Source: Gymnopilus junonius (lineage: Eukaryota > Basidiomycota > Agaricomycetes > Agaricales > Galerinaceae). Taken from it: DNA of 64,000 nt. Below are positions 1 through 8,625 of the stretch, piece by piece. The stretch spans positions 62,001 to 126,000 of the forward strand of contig JADNYJ010000076.1 of the NCBI GenBank assembly GCA_015501075.1, given 5' to 3'. The notes under the pieces were generated by a model. That model was not told the origin of the DNA. It was given only the letters and a program-made list of their open reading frames with translations, and did no database searches. The position numbers and the translations under genes were made by a program. Numbering within the stretch: the first letter of the stretch is position 1; the number at the start of each line of letters is the position of its first letter.

Positions 1-524
1 TTCGTAGCGATAATTGGAACGTGAATTCACGATACAAGGATGCATATTTTCTGTACGCAACACCGACCACCACATCTGAGCCAGCGAAACTTCTACCCGA
101 CTACTGGAATCTCATTGTACGAGATGGGGACTTCCTTACTCTCTGCTTTAGATCGGACTCTGAAATCAGTGAACGGAATCGAACAGTCAAATACATTGAG
201 CTGCTCCACAGTCCATCCCCATCTGCACATGACCGTGTTCGGATGGGTAGCGTTATCACATTTCCATGGCCTGCAAGTTACAATGTAAGCTTAACTTCCA
301 CATGTACATTATCGCGGCTAATGTCGGATAATAAATAGGCAGCAACGCTTACTGCCAAGACACTTTTCTATGGAAGTAAACAACTGTCGGAAATATTCCT
401 CTTCGTCAAAAAGGGACCTCTTGAACAATGGAGAGGAATAGACTCGAAGGTACATGATCATGATTGGAAGCTTCTGACAGCAGTAAATGATAAAGAGGTT
501 GAGATAGGCGTGTGGGGATATTGA
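1..524 (+). CDS. Ubiquitin-like-fold family protein, C-terminal part (5' end outside window)
   Basis: The reading frame is open to the left edge of the window, so the start is missing. Exons are <1..284 and 339..524, with a GT-AG intron of 54 bp. The first exon carries the family signature seen in the intact copies at 4408-5199 and 6363-7131: an aromatic-rich helix, then a W-x5-RDGD-x-L-x-L-x-F strand pair (here 'DYWNLIVRDGDFLTL'). It ends in the conserved P-x-SYN just before the intron, exactly where the paralogs are interrupted. The second exon gives a final strand set ending 'EIGVWGY'. Function is unknown. The repeated module resembles fungal ubiquitin-like (ULD-type) domains in layout, which is an inference from pattern only. 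It probably belongs to the local gene family array. Confidence 0.6.
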
Positions 525-784
525 TCATAAGTAAATTACTGCATTTTCCCCCTTGAACAATTTTCTCGAAGTTTGAGGTACAATTTCATCCCCTTAAAAT
601 ATCGACCATAATAGAAAGTGCTATATTCTATATTTTTCACAATCTGTAATGGAAAGTCCTCGATAAATAACTGCCTGTAAGGAGTATGTCTTGTGTATGC
701 GCCCGCTTTTAGATTTGAACTGGATGCGCGTGCAGACCGCGGAAATCTATATTTAGGCTCCGGGCCAATTCGCACGACGTCATT

Positions 785-825
785 AGGGGAATTCAAAGTT
801 GACGCAACGGCCGTTTCAAAACGGT
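785..825 (+). repeat. Left terminal inverted repeat of Harbinger element
   Basis: 41 bp starting AGGGGAATTC, identical in reverse complement to 4266-4306. The copies diverge immediately inside. Confidence 0.95.
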
Positions 826-1379
826 TGCTACGAAATCCAAATTCGATTCCCACGTTGCAGATGGAGCCAGCAAATTGAAACGTTCTTCAATTTGCAATGC
901 TGATGCTGATGCGCCGCCAGGTACAGAGACCGGCATCACGTCGGGGCTTGAAAGAAGCATGCGTTCACAGTGAGTGACGCGTCTGAATGCGTTCAGACGT
1001 GTCCTTACTTTGTTTAATACCCTGCGACACCACACTCTTTCCGTTAAACAACTCTTATAATCTTCTACTATTTCATATAATCTATACCCTATATGGCACC
1101 CTCTCCTCCTCCATCTCCTTCAAAAATCTTGGCTGCTCAGCTTCTGCTTGAAAAGGTGAAGAAAGCAAAAACTCAGGCCAAGAAACAAGCCCCGGCCTCC
1201 AAAGCAATGAGCAAGCCCAAGTCCAAACCCAAAGATTCTACTGCCGAAGAGTCTGGTGGGCAGGCTGAGAAGGAGAACCCACCAGATGAAGACGCGATCA
1301 GGTAGGTCGAACAGATCTTTTATTTACAGCATACTGACTCCTTGACAGTTGGTATAAGTACCCGAAATACACCGATGCA

Positions 1380-1393
1380 TTGATTATTGATTA
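1380..1393 (+). repeat. 7-bp tandem duplication (TTGATTA x2) causing a frameshift
   Basis: Two adjacent copies of TTGATTA at 1380-1386 and 1387-1393 lie inside the Myb-like exon. The upstream frame and the downstream frame match the same protein only if one copy is absent. Confidence 0.85.
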
Positions 1394-1877
1394 CCAAGAT
1401 CGAGGACGATGCCAGCTACCGACAGGCATTTGGATTCAAGGGCGAGATAGTCCCGGGGACGACCAGTGGTGGCCTTACCACAGCCCAGGTCTGCCGTGAC
1501 ATTGGTCAGGCAATCTTCCCCAACTCTGCTCTTCCGGTCGCTAAGCTTGGGAACAGCGTCAAGAATCGTATCAATATGTACATCGTTATCTCGTTTATTC
1601 TCTTATGAAAACCTGATGGTGTGGTCCAGCCTCAAGAAGAGCTATTCCGTATATCACAAGCAACTTCAGCAGACAGGGCATGGGTTGATCATGGCTGATC
1701 GCGAGGATGAGATTATCAGTGGAAGTCCTATTGGGAATGTTTGGGGTATGTTCAGCTTCACATTCTCATTTTTTATTCATTCTTACCCTCAATTTAGAAA
1801 AGATGAAGCTCAAATTTCCGTGGTATCGCCGTCTCCACCTCCTTCTCTGTGGCAGCCCCATATATGACATGTCTGCT

Positions 1878-1949
1878 CTCGCCAACTCCACCACACCTCT
1901 GAACACAAGTGTTCTCGCCAACTCCACCACTTCTCTGAACACAAGTGTT
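1878..1949 (+). repeat. 36-bp tandem repeat, 2 copies, coding
   Basis: Units at 1878-1913 and 1914-1949 differ at two positions and encode two 12-residue copies of LANSTT(P/S)LNTSV in the linker of the Harbinger accessory protein. Confidence 0.85.
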
Positions 1950-2531
1950 CTCACTTCGATGACCCCACTGACTGTCACTACTGGCAGTGCTGTGGCTACT
2001 GTGGATCGCAGTGGGTCTCCGGAATGGGATATGAACTGCCTCGAGGCAGATCTCAATGCTTCGGCGTCACCTATTGCTCCTCCTTTTGACGACGACTCTA
2101 GTATGCGAGAGCGATCATCTCCTCCACCAGAAGAAAGCGCGACACCATCTGCCACTGCTCAAACTGCACTGGCACCCTTTCCTTCCTTATCTCCTCCGGC
2201 TTCTGCAGCTGTGGTCCCATCAACGCCTGTGGTCACTCATGTTGTTGACGAGGCACCCAAGACCATTCCATCCAAACGCAAACTTAATACTCTTGACACA
2301 ATCAAGGAGTTCACTGAAGCTCACCAGGCTGGCCGTTTAGAGACCGAGCGCATCAGGGCAGAAGGAAAGCGTCAACGGGCATTGATTTATTCTGAGAACC
2401 AGTTATCTATTGAATGCATGAAGCATGAGGATGGTGAACGCCAGCGTCTACATGAACTTGCAGTTCTTGATAAGAAGATAGAGCTTGCACGCCTTCAGGC
2501 TGGTAATTCTGAACAAACATAAATCTATATT

Positions 2532-4063
2532 TTACATCTCCGCTATTTCTTGATACTGAAATAATGCTTTCTTTAACTCCTCCCGTTTAATTTTCCCTTC
2601 GAGTAACTCTACGCGCTCATCCACACCATAATCTTCTTCTTCTTCATCCATACTCTCCTGTCGTTCCCTGTTCCATCTTTCCTGCCGCTCCCTGTCCTCT
2701 CGCAGTATACTTTGACCTTGAATAAAAAAATCATCTGCTTCTGGGTTTTCTTTGTTTTCATGTGCAAGAGCAAAGTTGTGTAGGTGGATACAACTGGCGA
2801 TCCACAAGGTGGCAAACTGGTGTGTCTCGGGGTCATCAATTCGCAAACGCAGACCACGTAATGAAGACCATCGGCCTTTTAAGTAACCCATACAGTGCTC
2901 TGACCGTATCCGAATACGTGAAACATGATAGTTGTATTGTGAATTCTGAGCTTCAAGTTTTTCAGGCCTATATAGTGGACATAAATGGAATGTTCACATG
3001 TAATAGAACAACTCACTCTTTATATGGTGACTGGCACCAGGATTTTAACGGGTAGGCAGAATCAGCCCAAACAAACTCATTGGGCCCAAGAAGCCTTTCG
3101 TGTTCATCTGGTAGTCGTGTTTGCTTCCAAGCAGTGGCATCATGCTGGCTCCCAGGAAGGCCGATTCCATAGTCAACAATTCGCAGGTCTGGAAGAGATA
3201 TTACCTTGATAAAGAGAATGAGATATGATTTCATCATGAAGAGGTTGACAAGACATCACCTGGACATTCATTGAATAATTCGACTTTCGATCATAGTACT
3301 GACTGCCATAATGGTGTGGACGTTGAAAAAGAGGGACTAAAGTTCCATCCACCATGACCCATCCATCGCGCCATGCAGGACAAGAGTTTCCCTCCACCCA
3401 TGCTTTTGCGCGCTCGATATCCTGTGGATTTGACCATGGCATGGTAACTCGACGAAAACGTTCATCACAAATTGCTGTCATAACTCGAATAGTCACATTG
3501 CGAACTGTGCCGTAGCCCACTCCTGCCCATAAAGCTACCTTCATTGTGCTAGCAGCATTCCCATAATGCCCAAATCGGTAGAGAGCGATGGCCACTTGAT
3601 CCTCGACAGGCATTTGTGGGTTGTTGGAATTGTTTGAGAAGACCGGATGATGTTGAATCGATTTCACCAGCTCATCAAAACATTCGGGGGTGTAGCGAAC
3701 ATATGAACGGAAGATATCTGGGAAGTTCTTTCGATAGGAATCCAGTAAAATCCGTAAGTTGTCAGTGGTCTTCGGAATATCACGTCGATCTGCCTGATAT
3801 CGTTCACCATGTAGCTGCTCTAGACTGGAAATAATGGCTGCAGAAATGACATCTCCGGAATCTGATTCAGAGTCTGAAATTTCTGCCTCAGGCTGCAGTA
3901 CATCACCTCGAGGAGACAGCGGTGAATACATCTCCTTGTCAGAGTCTGTGTCCGAATCTTCCGTGGATTTCCACATATCACCCTCAAGTTGCGCCAGAAA
4001 ATTCACAACAAAGGCATCAACAAGCTCGCTAGTTTTTTGCTGACGTTCTGTGACCCGAGGCAT
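2532..4063 (-). CDS. PIF/Harbinger DDE transposase (HARBI1-like nuclease)
   Basis: Complement of joined exons 2532..2967, 3017..3204 and 3260..4063, predicted 475 aa. It cuts and rejoins the transposon ends. The start is the ATG giving 'MPRVTERQQ'; a further upstream ATG in frame is less likely. The N-terminal 80 residues are acidic and Ser-rich, followed by the helix-turn-helix-like region ('MPVEDQVAIALYRFGHYG'). The catalytic acids are visible: D239 in VDGT, D290 in 'GSQHDATAW' and E354 in 'RSEHCMGYLKGRW', with the family's 'WADSAYPL' at about 314-321. The C-terminus has the usual 'CIHLHNFAL' helix. All three exons splice in frame with no stops, so the enzyme appears intact, unlike its accessory partner on the opposite strand. 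Confidence 0.9.
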
Positions 4064-4265
4064 GTTGAATGATAAAGAGGAGGGCAGGCGACGAGGCTTT
4101 GAACGTAAAAAGCGGACACTGATCACTATCTTTGATCACAGATCATGGCCATCTCATTTAAAACTCCGTCGGAACTGCAGCCGCTAAAATTCGAAGATGT
4201 AAACAGGGGGTACTCGAGCTATCAAAGTTGAAACGGTTGCAATCCCGGTAATCAAAACTGCAACG

Positions 4266-4306
4266 ACCGTTTTGAAACGGCCGTTGCGTCAACTTTGAAT
4301 TCCCCT
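4266..4306 (-). repeat. Right terminal inverted repeat of Harbinger element
   Basis: Exact reverse complement of 785-825. The outer three bases (ATT) match those at the left end. Confidence 0.95.
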
Positions 4307-4407
4307 ATTATGGTCAAGTCTAGACCATTCGAATCTTGCTCTGAACCACCATCAGCTCTTTTGTTCGATTCTCCTCATCACTTACACAAGATACCTTATC
4401 ATTCACA

Positions 4408-5199
4408 ATGACATCAATACTTGACGAAAATCTAACAAGAGACCTGCGAAAAATCCGTAGCCTTCGTCCAACATCAGGCAAGGTGCTTATTTCAGTGGCG
4501 GACAAGGATCTGGTGCATCATCACGTCGTTGTTCCCGTACCAAGGTCATATGAGGTATTCCTGTATTTCATACTTTCATTTTTTCGGCCAGCAGTCTTAC
4601 TGACCACTTAAACTACCCAGGCGGCTAAATCAGTCGCATTTGATGCGCTCGGCCACCACCTATCCGTTTCTCCCATCTCGACGCGAAACTCTCTCTTGGA
4701 AGAGGCATTCTTCAACTACGCATTATTATCTTCCGCCGGGGATGTTGTTTGGTCTAGACTTCCTCCTGGGTTCTGGACAGACGTCATCGGTGACGGTGAT
4801 GAGCTGAGGTTGCTCATTCAACCGCCTGCACCTTTGGATTGGACTCGAGATGGAGGGAGACTTGCAAAATTTCTGTTACTTGAGCCGGAAGAAAGTGTTG
4901 CGGAGTCGGAGAGTGTGATTATCCCTCTTCCTAGGTCTTATGAGGTGCGTTTGGCTTGCTTATATAGTACACTTCTAAAATTCCTTTCGCAGGACGCACG
5001 TCGTTTTGCTCTGACGACATTCTACAAACGGTACCCTACCCGAGGCGTTAATTTGCGCATACGCAAGCATGTCGGTGGATCACCAAAATGGGTTACTGTG
5101 GACTCACGCCTCGAGAGGGACTGGCTAGGATATTTTGATGATATATTCAAGACCGAAACATACGCGGAGATTGGAGTCGATGGTAATAGACTCCTTTAG
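4408..5199 (+). CDS. Ubiquitin-like-fold family protein, intact (two-module)
   Basis: Exons 4408..4554, 4621..4944 and 4993..5199 give 225 aa with no stops. Two similar modules can be seen. Each begins with strands ending in a conserved V-P-x-P-x-SYE, where an intron falls at the same place ('VVVPVPRSYE' and 'VIIPLPRSYE'), and continues into an A-x-x-F/A helix. Module 1 also contains 'FDALGHHL' and 'VVWSRLPPGFW...GDGDELRLL'. This spacing resembles fungal ubiquitin-like domain proteins, but the match is by eye and no function is known. There is no signal peptide or membrane segment, so it is probably cytosolic or nuclear. Close relatives lie at 1-524, 5528-6070, 6363-7131 and 7404-7700. Confidence 0.75.
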
Positions 5200-5527
5200 C
5201 GCAAAACTTCTTGTTCATACCAATGTCACTCATTTTAAGATTACATTTCACATTTCCTGTTGATTTTCCTGTAAGGCTACGCCCGATAGGAATGTCAGGA
5301 ACTGCCCGTCCATCACACTTGCCAGGCAACCTAGCTATTAAAACCGCACCCCAATCCCTACATCTTTCCCATGCCCTTTCGTCACAGACATCTATTCTTT
5401 GATCTTAAACAAACATGTGTGCTAGTCTCTGGGTGTTCGGATAGAAATGACTCTGAGCGACCCTGAGTTTTCACATTTATTAAAATCCAATCGTGTATGC
5501 TACCCATATTGCTACTATTTAGGACAT
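5200..5527. other. Intergenic gap between convergent family members
   Basis: Convergent 3' ends of two ubiquitin-like-fold family genes. No further gene or repeat seen. Confidence 0.5.
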
Positions 5528-6070
5528 TCAGTCACCGATGTAGCGTCCACCCCGCGTAGCCCAACGGCCTCGACTACGCCTTGAAACCGGGAGGCCCCTA
5601 CTGCTCCATATCGGTCTCTCAATGCTTGCTTCATCCGAGTCTACGGCTGGCTTAACACACAGCTTGAGATGGTCTCCATCCTTCACGATCTCCTTCCAAA
5701 ATTCGGGGGGCAGCTTTGCCCACACAGGACTACCATCGATGGATTTCATTCCATATTCCAAGTATGCAGCCTCCAGCAATAATTTAGCCTCTTTGAGGAA
5801 GTATTCGCCCAACTGATCAAAAGCGATCGCTAACGCTGCCTACAAAAATCGCAATCGCGAAATGAGGGTCTGAATCATCACGTTCTGAAAAACAATGCTC
5901 ACATCGTAAGAATTTGGAATGGGCACTACAAGATGATGTTCCTTCTGCTCGTTGTCTGGTACTGAGATAAGGATTTTTCTAGGTGGAATCGTATCATCGT
6001 ATAACCTCCGCAAGGGAGTGGTTTGCTGTCCAACTTCTGAGTCTCCGTCCTTTCCAGGTTGGTCGGTCAT
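5528..6070 (-). pseudogene. Ubiquitin-like-fold family gene, frameshifted and 3'-truncated
   Basis: Exon 1 (5903..6070) starts 'MTDQPGKDGD' and ends with the family motif 'LVVPIPNSYD' at the usual intron. Exon 2 (5528..5840) begins with the expected helix, but a run of five T (minus strand; 5819-5823 on plus) replaces the four that keep frame in the paralogs. The exon is 313 nt, one too many, and reading through hits a stop at once. After the frameshift the sequence is very well preserved ('VWAKLPPEFWKEIVKDGDHL'). The second module is missing and is replaced by an Arg-rich tail. It is either a recent pseudogene or a one-base assembly error in a truncated copy. Confidence 0.65.
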
Positions 6071-6362
6071 TGATGTTAGGAGTTATGATGTGTCCGACTT
6101 TCGACAGAAGGGATGTGATGAACCAGAGCAAGGTGCCTCGCCTTAGATCAAAGTATTTTTGAATCCAGTCACCTTTATTAGTGATCTGACAAGCTGTGTG
6201 CACGCGGGAAACTGGATCTTCCCGACAGCGCCTCAGAGTAAAGGTAAGGTTGTTAAGTAGGACAAACCCAATCGAAATTCGATGCGAATTTATCTTAAGT
6301 TGACGTCTGGTGTGAACCACGGTCATCCTTATACGTGTCTAAATCTCGAAGGCGCAGGCCAG

Positions 6363-7131
6363 CTAATCCGTAACTCCAAGCTCCAGCCCATCATCTATCG
6401 AAGCTCGCCACTCATCCTCGCTAGTTACACTCTGCCAGGTTTTACTACCGATACGCTTCATCCATATCACCAATGTTATCGTCGAACCCGGGAATAACTC
6501 ATCTCTGACAACTTGTTTAGCTTTCTGAACAGCATATTTCAAGTTGTGACATTAATGAGTAAGATATAATAAATTTACAGCACAGGAAAATGGACACACC
6601 TCCAAGATCTTTGGCCTAACAATCATTCTAATAATGCGAAACTCGCCGATCTTGAAATGGATGAGTTTAATCAGCGTAGTAACCTGAACGGGGCCTGCAG
6701 TAATCTTGGATTGCACACTTCGAGTCGGGATGGTGCATAATTTCAAGTGATCCCCGTCTTTGACAATGCTCATCCAAAACTCCCGAGGCAACTTCGCCCA
6801 TAATGATTTACCTTCTGGGAATCTCATCCAATACTTGAAGTAGGTGCTCTCGAGGATAGTCTGTCCGTCCGCAGTGGACAGATGTTCGCCTAACTGGTCG
6901 AACGCAATCGCTACAGCAGTCTAATGGGGAAGTATAAGGCGTCAGTCGTTCATAGGTAAAATGCAGAGGTACGTCGTAAGAGTTTGGAATTGGTGTTATG
7001 ACGTGGTGATCCTGAAGATCGTTATCGGTGACTGAGATGATAATCTTTCCTTGAGGTTGGACATCGCGGTAGACTCTATGGGCGAGAGAATTTTTCTCTA
7101 TATCTTTGCCTGGTTGATCGTCGAAAGACAT
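6363..7131 (-). CDS. Ubiquitin-like-fold family protein, intact (two-module)
   Basis: Complement of exons 6363..6524, 6600..6920 and 6973..7131, 213 aa, all phases consistent. Module 1 has 'IIISVTDNDL' and 'VITPIPNSYD' (intron), then 'FDQLGEHLS' at about 59-67 and 'LWAKLPREFWMSIVKDGDHL' at about 93-112. Module 2 has 'FRIIRMIVRP' before the second intron and a final 'VIWMKRI...WQSV...EWRASIDDG...LGV'. Intron positions match the copy at 4408-5199, showing common descent by duplication. Function is unknown. No targeting signal is visible. Confidence 0.75.
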
Positions 7132-7403
7132 TTCTGACGCTCGATGATAGTGTGCGGAAAGGTCGAAGGCCTTCGATTCAGCAAACGCAATCTACGCAAG
7201 TCACTTGATGGTGGAACGACTAGTTCGATTTTTATTTTTAGAATGGGATCGTTGGCAACGTCCAAAGATCATTTACGAATGAGATCCTCGTTCTGTCGAG
7301 AGTTCAGTAGGACTAACCTTGGGCTACAAGATGTCTACGACGGAGGCACGAACCGTGCTCGTTTGAACTTATTGATTGATATTACAGGGAAAGAAATCGT
7401 GTA

Positions 7404-7700
7404 TTAATTGGTAGTCACTCCAATCTCCACTGCTCTTTTTATCCAAGCTTGCCATTCGTTTTCGTTATGTACAATTCGCCATTGAGCACTCCGTCGAATT
7501 CGAGGTTGAGAAACACGCTTGTCACTGCTGGTAGAAAGTTTGAGAGAAATGTGTCACGAGCAACACGTTTAGCTTCCTGATCATACATATTCGTCGAATT
7601 GGTCAGTCATATGGGGCCACAAGTAACGGACAATATGCTCACTTGATAGCTGTTGGGTCTTACAATTATTGCACTGTAATCGGGGCCCCAGCAAGGCCCT
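7404..7700 (-). pseudogene. Relic of ubiquitin-like-fold family gene (3' module only)
   Basis: The minus strand reads 'AIIVRPNSYQ' followed by a plausible intron (GTGAGC...CAG) and 'EAKRVARDTF', matching module 2 of the neighbour at 6363-7131. The rest ('EWQAWIKRAVEIGV') lies in another frame, so at least one indel separates the parts. Homology stops abruptly near 7700. No start or first module is visible. It is a dead fragment of the same array. Confidence 0.6.
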
Positions 7701-7836
7701 AGGCTATGCGCCGTATTTGACCGTATTTGGCCGCAGTCACATGATAGGTTCGATACACCTCCCACTTAGACTCTATTAAGACCTATACTTACCATCATTT
7801 ACACCTTCCGCCTCGCCCTCCACCTTGCACCAAACC

Positions 7837-8625
7837 ATGAGCGAGGTTGAAATCGAGTTTCTTAAGAAGAGTATCGAATCAGCACTGGAGCAAATGGAGA
7901 CCGCCAATCCCGAGCTGCAGGAGCTCCTACGTCGCGCCGTGTCCGAAATACAGGAAGGCCTCTTAGAACTAGAGAGCATTACGGGGGATGTGACGGAAAA
8001 CAAGGCGGTGGAGGTGCAAAAAAAGCCGCAGATAACGGAGAAGATAGTAGGTGAGGATGCGGAGGAGAATGGGGGGGCCAACGTGGTCGGGGAGGTCAGA
8101 GGGAAGATGGCGGTGGATGACGGAGAGCTCAGAGAAGAAGTAGGTGCCAGAGAGAAGACGGCGGTGGATGACGGAGAGGCCAATGAAGGAGAGGGAATGC
8201 AGGAGGTGGATGACAGTGTGGGGGGAACAGTGGCAGACGGTAGGCCAGCGATTGGGAAGGAATGTAACGAGGACTACCCAGAATGGAATGGAGTCAACAA
8301 CGCGGTAGTTGGGAGGAAGAGGAGAAGGTCGGAGTGGTACCCCAATGCTACACAACCAGGCAGGAAGTCGAAGAAGCGCCGTATGACTCGTATGGTGTCA
8401 GGTAGAAAGGGTTATCGGTCGAAGGAGTGGGGCAATAGCGATATAGGTGATGGTGATAGTGTTCAAGAAGAGGGAGAGCAGGCTAAAAAAAGGTCTCCTC
8501 CGGCGGAAGCAAAGCAAATTATCCAGCAACTTGATGGGTTTATGGAGGACATTACGAAGGCGCTGAAGGAGTTTAAGGATGTGAAACGCAGGTGTGGCCT
8601 TGCGGCAAAGATACTGGGTCTATAG
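7837..8625 (+). CDS. Hypothetical acidic/basic nuclear protein
   Basis: Single-exon frame of 262 aa from the ATG at 7837 (MSEVEIEF...). I do not recognise a family. The N-terminal 50 residues form a charged amphipathic helix, likely a coiled coil. Residues about 60-140 are acidic, with an imperfect repeat around 'AVDDGE'. Residues about 160-190 carry two basic clusters, 'RKRRR' and 'RKSKKRR', resembling nuclear localisation signals. The C-terminal 50 residues form a second predicted helix ('QIIQQLDGFMEDITKALKEF'). Codon use is even and the frame is long enough to be a real gene. A nuclear coiled-coil role is an inference. Conservation elsewhere would decide whether it is genuine. Confidence 0.5.
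   Translation: MSEVEIEFLKKSIESALEQMETANPELQELLRRAVSEIQEGLLELESITGDVTENKAVEVQKKPQITEKIVGEDAEENGGANVVGEVRGKMAVDDGELREEVGAREKTAVDDGEANEGEGMQEVDDSVGGTVADGRPAIGKECNEDYPEWNGVNNAVVGRKRRRSEWYPNATQPGRKSKKRRMTRMVSGRKGYRSKEWGNSDIGDGDSVQEEGEQAKKRSPPAEAKQIIQQLDGFMEDITKALKEFKDVKRRCGLAAKILGL

Larger units (their letters stand above)
1093..2522 (+). pseudogene. Harbinger Myb/SANT-like accessory protein, frameshifted
   Basis: This is the second gene of the transposon, a DNA-binding partner that normally helps recruit the transposase. Exons read by eye are 1093..1301, 1349..1577, 1630..1745 and 1798..2522. The parts in order are a basic Pro/Lys-rich N-terminus, a W-Y-K-Y-P segment that opens the Myb-like region, a 'KNRIN' helix, the 'YHKQLQQTGHG' segment, the typical 'FPWYRRLHLL' motif, a Ser/Thr/Pro-rich linker with a 12-residue tandem repeat, and a charged C-terminal coiled coil. 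Exon 2 is out of frame because of a 7-bp tandem duplication at 1380-1393. Leaving out one copy makes the frame continuous across all four exons. As it stands the protein would stop early, so the element may depend on another copy. The family call is firm; loss of function is inferred. Confidence 0.8.
785..4306. mobile_element. PIF/Harbinger DNA transposon, 3.5 kb, full length
   Basis: Perfect 41-bp terminal inverted repeats at 785-825 and 4266-4306 bound a segment holding the two genes expected of this superfamily: a DDE nuclease (2532-4063, minus) and a Myb/SANT-like DNA-binding partner (1093-2522, plus), converging on each other. The 3 bp just outside each end are both ATT (782-784 and 4307-4309), consistent with the 3-bp target duplication of PIF/Harbinger elements, although TTA/TAA is usual. 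It lies between two members of the ubiquitin-like-fold gene family and interrupts neither. The transposase looks intact but the partner gene carries a frameshift. Confidence 0.9.

Noticed and set aside
7144..7407. 87-aa plus-strand open frame
   Set aside because: Overlaps the 5' flank of one array gene and the tail of a relic on the other strand; no family features.
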